From JAKVCB01 sp965243695 (lineage in GTDB: Bacteria; Planctomycetota; Planctomycetia; Pirellulales; Lacipirellulaceae), in assembly GCA_965243695.1 (NCBI GenBank), contig CBDEWC010000039.1:186001-250000 (forward strand): 64,000 nt of DNA. Direction: 5' to 3'. Positions 23,511-32,185 of this stretch are shown here, piece after piece (the stretch's first letter is position 1; each line of letters starts with the position of its first letter). A program made the position numbers and the translations under genes. The notes below the pieces were generated by a model. That model saw only the letters and a program-made list of their open reading frames with translations, ran no database searches and was not told the DNA's origin.

Positions 23511-25820
23511 ATGTCCCGTCATCGCAAGGAAAACACGGCTCTACAAAAACCTTCTCCACTGCCGGGAACGATTTTCCTTGCCGTGCTGCTGGCACTCTAT
23601 GTTGCCCGACTGTTCGTTCCCGAAGATCCTGGCAGCCGTCAAGGTTATGGTGCTCCGTACACCATGCTATGGCTGCTATTGGCGACAGTATGGTTCGTGA
23701 CCCAGTTGCGTCGCGGAGGCGTCACGGTCGTTGCCAGTTGGACTGACGCCTTCATATTGTTACTGGTGGCCTGGTGTGTTGTGAGTGGTATCGTGGCGTT
23801 CGTTTCGGGAAGCCCCCGGCCAGCGCTGAATGCAACCTGGGATTGGATTGCAGTGGGGCTAGGCTACTTCATGGCCCGACAACTCATCCGTGGGCCGATG
23901 GCAGCCCGCTCGATCATGGCCATCATGATTGGTGTAGCGGTTGGGCTCGCACTGCTTGGCATCTATCAAGTAGCCATCGAACTTCCGGAAGATCAAGCCC
24001 GCTATGAACGCAATAAGGAGGATACGCTTGCCCTTTATCAGGCAACCGGTCAATGGTTGCCACTAGGCTCTAATCTTCGGCAACAGTTTGAAAACCGGCT
24101 TTATTCAGGACAGCCGACGGCAATGTTTGCGCTCACCAATTCGCTGGCAGGATTTCTGGTGCCGTGGCTGGTTGCCCTTGCCGGTGTCGTTCTTTTGGGC
24201 CGAGGACGACAGCCAGCGGCTACGAAAAAATCAGTCAGGAACGATCCATCGCCTGATTTCGATCGCCTCGTATTGCGTTGCAGTTTTGCGGTTCAGCTCA
24301 TCTTGGTGCTAATCCTGATTAGCGGTCTGTGTTGGACCCACAGTCGTAGTGGCATAATCGCTATGTTACTAGGATGTGTCACCTTATGCTGCCTTTACGG
24401 TCCGTCGTACAAGCAGTTCAGCAGACGCTCGCGTTGGGGCCTGTTAATCGCATCATCTTTCTTGGTGGTTGGCGTCGCGGTTCTCATCAATAACCGTTTT
24501 CCCTTAAGTCATCTTGGTCAAGCCGCTTACCGGTCACTTCATTATCGTTTCGAATACTGGTGGTCGACTTGCCAGATGATTGCCGAGAACTCTTTATTCG
24601 GATGTGGCCCAGGTCAATTTCAAGACATTTATACCCGCTACAAGTTGCCGGGAGCCAGCGAAACGGTTCAGGACCCGCACAACTGGCTACTGGAGGTATG
24701 GGCCACGTCTGGAACGCTGGCGATGTTGGCCCTGGTCGCATCGCTGGTAACCATAGCCTGGGCTGGTCGTCGGCAAGTAGCCTTCGACAGTCGCGAGTCT
24801 GATCGTTCGGAAACAACCTCTTACGGACGAACAGCAGCGGCCAAGGAATCAAATGACTTATCGTTTCCAGGTAGGTTGCTTGGAGGCGGGCTGGCCGGTT
24901 TGCTTTTGGGGATGGCAATTGCCTGGCTTACCGGTTTTTCAACCTCCAGACCTGCGATGCTACTTCTCTTGGCGAGTATCGTTGTGACCTGGTTTGGACT
25001 ACGTCATTGGGTTCACAACGGAGTACTGCGGCACGGAGTGCCGATGGTTGCAGTTGGAGCCCTACTGGTGAATTTATTGGTGGCAGGCGGTATCACCTAT
25101 CCCTGTATTGCTGACAGCTTGTGGCTCTTGTTGGCAATGACCCTCAACCTTATCGACTACGGGAAACGGCCGATTGCTGGTCGGCAACCTTCGGTCCACG
25201 CGCTGTCGCAAACGAGTGGAATTATGATATCACTTCTGTTGGGGGGACTTTTGTTGGGAGCGATGGTGACTGAATACCAGCCAGTTCTGGGTGCGCGGCT
25301 ACGGTTGGGTCTGGCTTCTTCATCTCTGGCGGATGGACAAACTGATGTAGTTCGTAAAAATTTGAAAGCGGCAGTGGCGGCTGATCGTTGGTCGGGTGTT
25401 GCCGCGCAGCGTCTTGCTTTCCGCCGATTGGAAGACTATCGGCAACAGCCGCAAGAGAGCGTATTGACGTTGTTTGAGCAGGCCAATTCCCGGATGTTAC
25501 GGCTGGCCCCGAAGCGGAGCCGATTTTGGCAGCAGAGTGCCGAGGCGCACCGTGTGATATTTGACGAATCGTCCGGTCGGGGAGATTTGCTACGTGCTAT
25601 CCAAGATGTCCAACACGCGTTGAAGTTATATCCGACCCTGGCCGAGCTGCACCTCTTGTTGGCCGAGCTGTACTGGCTCGACGATCAGGATGGATTGGCA
25701 CGCGGATCGGCCCAACGTGCACTGGAGTTGGATAATCAAATGCAAGCGGCGGGCCACGCAGATCGCCAGCTTGATAAGATCATGCGGAGAGAACTTGAGG
25801 AGAAATTAGCACCGAATTGA
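23511..25820 (+). CDS. O-antigen ligase/Wzy-like membrane protein with C-terminal TPR region
   Basis: The 769-residue protein has about a dozen membrane segments over residues 1-600 and a soluble helical C-terminus at about 610-769. The WaaL/Wzy (PF04932) region is shown by LILISGLCWTHSRSGIIAML and the periplasmic loop LFGCGPGQFQDIYTRYKLPG with DPHNWLLEVWATSGT. The C-terminal part reads like TPR repeats (AIQDVQHALKLYPTLAELHLL, ARGSAQRALELDNQ). Such proteins ligate or polymerise lipid-linked glycans, and some transfer glycans to proteins. It starts 10 bases after the sugar-phosphate transferase gene, so the two are probably an operon. Substrate and acceptor are not known. Confidence 0.85.
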   Translation: MSRHRKENTALQKPSPLPGTIFLAVLLALYVARLFVPEDPGSRQGYGAPYTMLWLLLATVWFVTQLRRGGVTVVASWTDAFILLLVAWCVVSGIVAFVSGSPRPALNATWDWIAVGLGYFMARQLIRGPMAARSIMAIMIGVAVGLALLGIYQVAIELPEDQARYERNKEDTLALYQATGQWLPLGSNLRQQFENRLYSGQPTAMFALTNSLAGFLVPWLVALAGVVLLGRGRQPAATKKSVRNDPSPDFDRLVLRCSFAVQLILVLILISGLCWTHSRSGIIAMLLGCVTLCCLYGPSYKQFSRRSRWGLLIASSFLVVGVAVLINNRFPLSHLGQAAYRSLHYRFEYWWSTCQMIAENSLFGCGPGQFQDIYTRYKLPGASETVQDPHNWLLEVWATSGTLAMLALVASLVTIAWAGRRQVAFDSRESDRSETTSYGRTAAAKESNDLSFPGRLLGGGLAGLLLGMAIAWLTGFSTSRPAMLLLLASIVVTWFGLRHWVHNGVLRHGVPMVAVGALLVNLLVAGGITYPCIADSLWLLLAMTLNLIDYGKRPIAGRQPSVHALSQTSGIMISLLLGGLLLGAMVTEYQPVLGARLRLGLASSSLADGQTDVVRKNLKAAVAADRWSGVAAQRLAFRRLEDYRQQPQESVLTLFEQANSRMLRLAPKRSRFWQQSAEAHRVIFDESSGRGDLLRAIQDVQHALKLYPTLAELHLLLAELYWLDDQDGLARGSAQRALELDNQMQAAGHADRQLDKIMRRELEEKLAPN

Positions 25821-25959
25821 CGCATTTTGGGGATCAGCGGTAAAATACGAGGGAGTTGCGACTTGAGCCCGGCCGATCCATTCACAGGGCAAGGTGGCAT
25901 GTGTCAAGTCAGCAGCATTTTTTCAGGCAAGTTGAAAGTCAATGGAGTTCGGAGCGAAT

Positions 25960-27135
25960 ATGCGTACGATCCTTGTCATTGGTGTGTTGTCTGCCTTGAG
26001 TGGCACGATCATCGGCGCGGCGCTGGCCTATGTTCAAGTTGGTTCTCCGCGAGAGGTTGCAGCGGAGATCGGTGGCCAGCCGGACCCTACGCCGACTGAT
26101 GTTGCAGTTGCAGGAGAGTTTCCTCGTATCAAGGTCGATCAGTTGGAATACGATTTTGGCAAGATGCAGCGTGGCACCGAGCAATCGCACCGTTTCAAAA
26201 TCTCTAATGCAGGTGACGCACCGTTGAGGCTGGAAACGGGCAAGCCCTCTTGCAAGTGTACCGTTAGCAAATTAGACACCAATGTTCTTAAGCCGGGGGA
26301 GACGGTCGAGTTACAAGTTACCTGGAAGGCACAAGCGGACGAAGGGCCGTTCAGGCAGCGGGTGCCGGTCACGACCAATGATCCCAATCAATCGCAGTTT
26401 GAGCTGACGGTGGTGGGTGAGATCACGCGCCCCACGGGGCTCGTGCCACGCGAGTTTTATTTTTCGAAGATGCGGGCTGGTGATAGTCGTACCGCAAAAG
26501 TCTTTCTCATGTCGTATCTGCAGGACGATGTAAAGATTGAAAGGGCAGAAATTGCCAGTGAAGATGCCCGAGAACATTTTGACATCCTGATCGAACCGGT
26601 AAATAAGGAAGAACTTCCAGACAAAAATGCTGCTGCGGGGGTCCTTATCAAGTTAATTGCCAAACCTGGTCTGCCCATTGGACGCTTCTCACAATGGTTG
26701 GAGCTGGATACAAATTTACCTGATATCCGTCATTTGGAAGTACCTGTCAACGGCCACATCACTGGTGATATTGGCATCCGTGGCCAGAGTTGGAATGAAG
26801 AGCAGGGTGTGTTGCGGCTTGGGAGCGTATCGAGTGGGGAGGGGAAAAAAGTTACTTTGAACATCATTATTCGTGGCGAGCATGCGGCTGGTGTAGAAGT
26901 GGAAGTGGATCCGGATCGTGTTGAGCCTCCAGAGCTTATTGCCACGCTTGGTGAGCGACGTGAGTACAAGGATAAGTTGTTCCATGTCCCACTCACAATT
27001 GAGATTCCCAAGGGTACAAGGCCGATGGTCCATCTGAATCCAAATTTACACGAACCTGCCAGCGTAACGCTAAAGACGTCTCATCCTCAAGCTCCGGAAA
27101 TTCAGCTCGATATTCGTTTTGCGGTCGAGCGTTAA
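25960..27135 (+). CDS. DUF1573-domain envelope protein
   Basis: From ATG 25960 (GGAG five bases before) the product is 391 residues with an N-terminal signal/anchor helix (ILVIGVLSALSGTIIGAALAY). A DUF1573 domain follows at about residues 50-150: VDQLEYDFGKMQRGTEQSH, SNAGDAPLRL, and CKCTV, then GETVELQVTW. DUF1573 is an immunoglobulin-like fold common in Bacteroidetes and Planctomycetota secreted proteins. A second beta-rich region with further Ig-like strands fills the rest. An upstream ATG at 25942 is an alternative start. It lies 41 bases before the nucleotidase-like/tetrahaem gene, suggesting a shared envelope process. Confidence 0.85.
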   Translation: MRTILVIGVLSALSGTIIGAALAYVQVGSPREVAAEIGGQPDPTPTDVAVAGEFPRIKVDQLEYDFGKMQRGTEQSHRFKISNAGDAPLRLETGKPSCKCTVSKLDTNVLKPGETVELQVTWKAQADEGPFRQRVPVTTNDPNQSQFELTVVGEITRPTGLVPREFYFSKMRAGDSRTAKVFLMSYLQDDVKIERAEIASEDAREHFDILIEPVNKEELPDKNAAAGVLIKLIAKPGLPIGRFSQWLELDTNLPDIRHLEVPVNGHITGDIGIRGQSWNEEQGVLRLGSVSSGEGKKVTLNIIIRGEHAAGVEVEVDPDRVEPPELIATLGERREYKDKLFHVPLTIEIPKGTRPMVHLNPNLHEPASVTLKTSHPQAPEIQLDIRFAVER

Positions 27136-27176
27136 GTTTCGTCACCCGTCCATTTTTTAGGAGCGTTTCCCGAACC

Positions 27177-28877
27177 ATGATCAGGCCCACAGCCTATTTC
27201 AGTGCCGCCGTAGGCGCTTGTATGGTGGTCAGTTTACTTTGGGGTCAGATTGGGGAATCTCGCCCCAGCGATGTCATAGTACGAGCTGAGTCACTCGGTG
27301 ATTGGGAGACCGGCGGTGGGCGGTGGGCGGAAAAATCTCCGGTTGCTTCACCCTTGTTCGACAATCAGGTTCGTGGTTTCAAAGTTGGGTCACCAATTCA
27401 TTTGGTGGGTTTTTCAACCGGCGTTGACAAGTATGCCCCCGTGGATCCTGTTGAAGCCAACGGACCAATCTTTGTCGACTGGCCAAAGCCAGATGCGCTG
27501 CTGGTTTTTTCAGGTGATCAGGATGGATATCTCGAACCATGCGGGTGTGCAGGACTGCAAAACCAGAAGGGTGGGCTAAAACGTCGGCATACGCTTTTGA
27601 AGGAACTTGAGGCCCGCGGTTGGCCAATCGTCGCCATGGATCTTGGCGGGCAGGTCAGACGATTTGGAAAACAGGCCGAGATGAAATTTGAGCGAACTTA
27701 TCAATCTTTGGAAAAAATGGGCTATGCAGCTGTCGGCTTTGGGACCCATGACCTGCGGATGGATATGTTGCCGGTGGCCATCAATCTCGATTCCGAGAAG
27801 TCAATGCTTGTTTCCGCGAACGTCGGTATTCTTGATTTTGAAAGTGGATTTTCGCGCCGTTACAAGGTGATTGAAGTCAATGCCATGCGGATTGGAGTGA
27901 CCTCCGTGCTTGGAAAGACAGGGATAGACCAGTTGCAAAACCTGGAGGACGTAGTGATTGAAAATCCCGATCGGGCAATTTCGAAGATTCTTCCCGATTT
28001 AGTGGGTGCACAATGTGACCAGATGGTGTTGTTGGTCTATGGCAGTCGCCAGGAGGCAGAGGATTTGGCGCGGCGGTTCCCTGCGTTTGACTGGGTCGTG
28101 GCTGCCAAGGGGGCTGACGAACCTCCCAATGCGCCGATCCCAATTAAAAGCCAGGCAGGAGAGACAACGGCCCAGTTGGTTGAGGTTGGCCACAAAGGTA
28201 TGTATGTCGTGGCTGTTGGACTGTACAAGAATAGCACTCCAGATTTTCGTTACCAACGTGTACCGATTGATCATCGGTTTAAGGATTCTCCTGAAATGGG
28301 AGAGATCTTTTCCAATTATCAGGATGAGTTGGAGACATTGGGCCTGGCAGGGCTGGGGCTCAACGCGATTGAACATCCCAGTGGCCGGCGGTTCGCCGGT
28401 TCAGAAGTTTGTGCTGACTGCCATGGGACTGCTTCACAAATCCATGAAAACACCCCTCATGCTCATGCCACCAAGACACTCGTCGATCTTGACCCGGCAA
28501 GAGAGTACGATCCGGAGTGCTTGAGTTGCCATGTGACTGGCTGGCATCCACAAAACTATTTTCCTTTTGTATCCGGCTATAGCAGCCTCGAGCAAACCCC
28601 ACACATGAGTTCCAATGGCTGTGAAAACTGCCATGGTCCGGCCAAACGTCATGCCGAAGCCGAATACGGCAATATCGACATGGAGGATAAAGAACTGGAA
28701 GCACTCCGGGAAGAACTGCGTTTGCAGATTGTCGACAACGAAGGGAACATGGAAGGCCAAGTCTTCAAACCAGGTAGTGTTGTGGAAATGTGTATGGAAT
28801 GCCACGACCTGGACAATAGTCCCGATTTCGATTTCCAGAGGTACTGGCCGAAGGTTGAGCATCAGGGCAAAGATTAG
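27177..28877 (+). CDS. 5'-nucleotidase-like protein fused to a tetrahaem c-type cytochrome domain
   Basis: The 566-residue product has an N-terminal signal/anchor helix. A 5'-nucleotidase/UshA-like region at about 105-360 shows LLVFSGDQDGYLEPCGCAG, GGLKRR, VAMDLGG and AVGFGTHDLR. The C-terminal domain holds four CxxCH haem sites at Cys412, Cys448, Cys482 and Cys539 (CADCH, CLSCH, CENCH, CMECH). Extra His residues such as HAHATK resemble the axial ligands of cytochrome c-554-type proteins. The EPCGC motif (Cys122, Cys124) before the phosphoesterase-like core is unusual; I recall relatives with selenocysteine at the first Cys, but here the codon is TGC. It should act in the periplasm. Substrate and electron partners are unknown. 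Confidence 0.88.
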   Translation: MIRPTAYFSAAVGACMVVSLLWGQIGESRPSDVIVRAESLGDWETGGGRWAEKSPVASPLFDNQVRGFKVGSPIHLVGFSTGVDKYAPVDPVEANGPIFVDWPKPDALLVFSGDQDGYLEPCGCAGLQNQKGGLKRRHTLLKELEARGWPIVAMDLGGQVRRFGKQAEMKFERTYQSLEKMGYAAVGFGTHDLRMDMLPVAINLDSEKSMLVSANVGILDFESGFSRRYKVIEVNAMRIGVTSVLGKTGIDQLQNLEDVVIENPDRAISKILPDLVGAQCDQMVLLVYGSRQEAEDLARRFPAFDWVVAAKGADEPPNAPIPIKSQAGETTAQLVEVGHKGMYVVAVGLYKNSTPDFRYQRVPIDHRFKDSPEMGEIFSNYQDELETLGLAGLGLNAIEHPSGRRFAGSEVCADCHGTASQIHENTPHAHATKTLVDLDPAREYDPECLSCHVTGWHPQNYFPFVSGYSSLEQTPHMSSNGCENCHGPAKRHAEAEYGNIDMEDKELEALREELRLQIVDNEGNMEGQVFKPGSVVEMCMECHDLDNSPDFDFQRYWPKVEHQGKD

Positions 28878-28929
28878 CGGGAATATCGATTCGGCGCCGC
28901 ACCCGCCAAGCCATGCTTGTGCTGCAAGG

Positions 28930-29682
28930 CTACTCTGCCTCAATTTTCGCCATCGCCTCTTCAGGAATATTGAAGTTGGCTGCGACACTCTGGACGTCGT
29001 CATGGTCGTCGAGACGTTGCACGAGATTAAGGACTTTTTTTCCCGTATCGACGTCGAGTTTGACCGTATCTTTGGGGATCCGTGTAATCTCACGCAGTTC
29101 GGTGGACAACTCGGCTTGATCAAACGCGTTGCAGACGTTATTGAAAGATTCTACTGCGCAAGTGATCTCAAAGCCCTCGCTCTCTGAGTGGATATCATCC
29201 GCGCCGGCTTCCAAGGCAAGTTCCATGAGGGCTTCTTCATCGATCTGGTCCTTGAGAACGATCAACAGTCCTTTGCGCTCAAACATCCAGGCTGCACAAC
29301 CTGTAGCGCCTAGCTTTCCTCCCGCCAGTTCAAAAATCTTACGAATTTCTGGGGCAGTTCGATTGCGATTGTCGGTCAAAATTTCGCAAACTACGGCAAC
29401 TCCTCCGGGGGCGTGACCTTCGTAGAGGATTTCATCAAGATTGCCACCATCCAGTTCGCCAGTGCCTTTCTTGATAGCCCGTTCAATATTGTCTTTGGGC
29501 ATACTCACAGCTTTGGCGTCATTGATTGCGTAGCGGAGTGCGAGGTTCATCCCCGGATCGCCACCACCCGATCGGGCTGCCACGATGATAGCCTTGGAGA
29601 GTTTGCTCCAAAGCTTGCCCCGTTTGTTGTCAAGAGCGGCTTTTTTGTGTTTGATGCCGGCCCAGTGTGAATGTCCTGCCAT
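28930..29682 (-). CDS. YebC/PmpR (TACO1)-family protein
   Basis: The 250-residue protein begins MAGHSHWAGIKHKKAALDNKRGK, the invariant YebC N-terminus. It continues with ARSGGGDPGMNLALRYAI, MPKDNIERAIKKGTGE and YEGHAPGGVAVVCEILTDNRNR. YebC proteins were described as transcription regulators and, more recently, as translation factors relieving ribosome stalls at proline-rich sequences; TACO1 is the mitochondrial homologue. The open frame extends six codons upstream to 29700, but the family starts at MAGHS and AAGGA lies just before it. It is convergent with the tetrahaem gene and stands alone, so the symbol is left blank. Confidence 0.93.
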   Translation of the reverse strand: MAGHSHWAGIKHKKAALDNKRGKLWSKLSKAIIVAARSGGGDPGMNLALRYAINDAKAVSMPKDNIERAIKKGTGELDGGNLDEILYEGHAPGGVAVVCEILTDNRNRTAPEIRKIFELAGGKLGATGCAAWMFERKGLLIVLKDQIDEEALMELALEAGADDIHSESEGFEITCAVESFNNVCNAFDQAELSTELREITRIPKDTVKLDVDTGKKVLNLVQRLDDHDDVQSVAANFNIPEEAMAKIEAE

Positions 29683-29884
29683 ACTTCCTTCAATCGTCAA
29701 GAGATCGGAAAAAATCCACAGTTACCATGATCATTTGAAATCCTCGATTTGACAAGTCACCATCTTATTGTGATGGGGTCATGCTTTGAGTACAAGACTT
29801 TGGCATGAAGACGCCTGCCTCATCGCGGTAGGTATTTATGATTTCGCCAATGGCCCTCACTTGCAATAAACTTTCCAATCGCGA

Positions 29885-32143
29885 TTATTGAGAGTTTTGT
29901 CTGTTCGAGTAGCGTTCAATCTTTTGCCGAATCGCCGCTGCTTTATCCGGTTCGGTTTCTTCCAGTTGCGGCAGGGCAAGCGTCCAGGCTTGAATTGCCT
30001 CGGTGACATTTTGTGCTTCAAGCAACGCATCACCCAGGTGTTCCAGGATGATTCCATCTGCCTTGCCTGGATCTTCTTCAGTCCGGGTTGTTTCCCGGCT
30101 CAGTTTGACTGCCTTCTGCAACTGGGTCACCGCCATCTCGACTTCGCCTGACCGCAACAGGGCCCAGCCCCAGCTGTCACGATATGCAGGGTTTTCCGGT
30201 TCGGCGACAACTGCCAATTCGATCAAACGGCGAGCATGCCGCAAGTGTTTTTTTTGGTCAACCCACAAATAGCCGAGGTCGTTCATTGCGCCAGCATCTT
30301 CTGGGAATTCATCAAGAATCTGCTGAAGCCATTCTTCCCCCTCTGCAACTCGACCTTGTTGAACTGCCAAGTTCGATAGAACGAAACGGGCATCTCGAAG
30401 TTGCTCGCGCGTGGCGACATCGAGTCGAGCGTTGAATTGCTCAATGAGCTTTCTATACTCGACCACGGCTTCATTATTTCGTTGGGCGTGGTAAAGGATC
30501 CAGGGGACACGAGCGGAAAACTCTGCCGAATCGGGCTGCATTGCTAAGGATTTTCGAGCAACCTCGAGAGCGGTGTCCGTTGCCCCCGTCATTTCATCCG
30601 CAAGTGAGAGATAGTAGTAGACGGTTGGATTCTTGTCGCCCAATTGACCTGTGGCAATTCCGGTTCTAAGTATTTCAGCGGCAGCCACATACTGTTGCCG
30701 CATCAGCAGCTCCAATCCCCAGCTCAAGATCATTTCCTGGGCGCCGTCATCAAGTTTTGAAATGGCACTGCGGAAAAAACGTGTCGCTTCGTCGCTGCGC
30801 CCGGCGGAAAGCAACAAACATGCCATGGCCAGCTGATGCTCACCGGTCAAGTTATTGGTTTGCCCCGACAAATCTACGAGTTGATCCACCAAACCAGGTT
30901 GCTCCGGAACGGGTGCTACGAGCTCGACGAGGGCCGCCAGATCGGGAAGTTGCTCTGCAGCCTGCTGCAAGGTTTCAAACAAGTTCTTCACTTTCCTGCG
31001 CTGGCTATCGATCCGGATCAGCTTGTCCAGAGCGATGATCGTCAATCCTTCGGCGGTTTCCTGCTTGCGGTTCACAATCGATTGATACAAGGCAACAGCC
31101 TCATCGGTGTGTTCTTGTTTTTCACGTAGATGTGCAAGGGCGAGTCCAAGAATCGGGTTGTTCGTGTTGGCTGCATGGAGCTTGGCCAACTCGAGGATAA
31201 GAGCTTCATCGTGATTCAGCTGCGCTAGTACTTCAACCAGCAGTTCGTAAGGCTCTCGACCTTCGGTAGGGAAGCCTGCCTTGAAGTAATCACGTAGGTG
31301 GTGCCATGCTGCCACCGGTTCATTCCGGGCTAAGAAGACTTGAGCAAGGTGGCATCCATGTCTGCCTTTCTCGCTTGCCGGTAGATCAATTTCTGCATAG
31401 GCCTCTGTTGCAAGGTCGTACGATTTTGCGCCCAGATGGGCTAGGCCACAGAGTTCCCACGTGGCGGTGAGATCGTCTCCCAAAGCCTGGCGTAACTGCT
31501 GCTGGATTGCCGCGGTGGGCCCTGCCTGTTTGAGGTTCCGTTGAAATTCACCCAGAGCCTGCGATGCCTTAGCCAAGTTGCCAATGAGAAATTCCAAGCG
31601 GCCGATTTCCAGCTGGACCAGGAGCATATCGAACTCGTCTTTACCCAACTGTGTGTCGGGGTGCGCAAGCCATTGTCGATAGAGCCGTACTGCCCGAGGC
31701 CAATCTCCCTGTTCGGTGACGTAGAGAGCTAACCGACGAAGCAGTAGTGAATCGGAATGACCATGCTCAGCCGAAAGTAGTGCGTACCGCACGGCTTCGG
31801 AGGACCGTTCAAGGCTGAATGCAAGTGGCACGATTTCTGCCAGAAGCGAGACAGCCGCCGGATCCCATCGCCAGGCCCGTTGGTAATGTCTCAGCGCTGA
31901 GGCAACGTCCCCGCGTTGAAACAAGGTCCGACCGGTGGCGTAGAGTGCTCCGGCGCGGACTCGGTCTTGTTGGAGGCTGGTCCGGACTGTTTTAGGCGAC
32001 AGTTGTTGGAGTGGATCTTGAAAGGACGAACCAGAGTGGTCGTATGGGGTTTGTGCTGCCAGTGGGCGGCCTATCGGCGACAGCGACAGCGTAACTACGC
32101 ACAGGGCTGTGAGCGGCAGGAGCGATCCTCTGAGAAGCATCAT
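29885..32143 (-). CDS. large secreted TPR-repeat protein
   Basis: The 752-residue product has a signal peptide (LLPLTALCVVTLSLSPIGRPLAAQ, likely cut near residue 30). Almost continuous helical TPR-like repeats follow, for example ATGRTLFQRGDVASALRHYQRAW, ALAHLREKQEHTDEAVALYQSIV, LGYLWVDQKKHLRHARRLI and DSWGWALLRSGEVEMAVTQLQKA. The last is the pattern of TPR lipoproteins in cell-envelope assembly. No enzymatic motif is visible. It lies 42 bases downstream of the HhH-protein gene at the end of the nusA block, so it may be co-transcribed. A periplasmic scaffold role is inferred from fold only. Confidence 0.85.
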   Translation of the reverse strand: MMLLRGSLLPLTALCVVTLSLSPIGRPLAAQTPYDHSGSSFQDPLQQLSPKTVRTSLQQDRVRAGALYATGRTLFQRGDVASALRHYQRAWRWDPAAVSLLAEIVPLAFSLERSSEAVRYALLSAEHGHSDSLLLRRLALYVTEQGDWPRAVRLYRQWLAHPDTQLGKDEFDMLLVQLEIGRLEFLIGNLAKASQALGEFQRNLKQAGPTAAIQQQLRQALGDDLTATWELCGLAHLGAKSYDLATEAYAEIDLPASEKGRHGCHLAQVFLARNEPVAAWHHLRDYFKAGFPTEGREPYELLVEVLAQLNHDEALILELAKLHAANTNNPILGLALAHLREKQEHTDEAVALYQSIVNRKQETAEGLTIIALDKLIRIDSQRRKVKNLFETLQQAAEQLPDLAALVELVAPVPEQPGLVDQLVDLSGQTNNLTGEHQLAMACLLLSAGRSDEATRFFRSAISKLDDGAQEMILSWGLELLMRQQYVAAAEILRTGIATGQLGDKNPTVYYYLSLADEMTGATDTALEVARKSLAMQPDSAEFSARVPWILYHAQRNNEAVVEYRKLIEQFNARLDVATREQLRDARFVLSNLAVQQGRVAEGEEWLQQILDEFPEDAGAMNDLGYLWVDQKKHLRHARRLIELAVVAEPENPAYRDSWGWALLRSGEVEMAVTQLQKAVKLSRETTRTEEDPGKADGIILEHLGDALLEAQNVTEAIQAWTLALPQLEETEPDKAAAIRQKIERYSNRQNSQ

Positions 32144-32185
32144 GTGCTAGCCAAGCGTTGTGAACTGCGGCAACTTTGTATTCAC

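Noticed and set aside
27531..27560. Selenocysteine in the EPCGC motif
   Set aside because: The codons are TGC and TGT, not TGA, so this is a Cys form.
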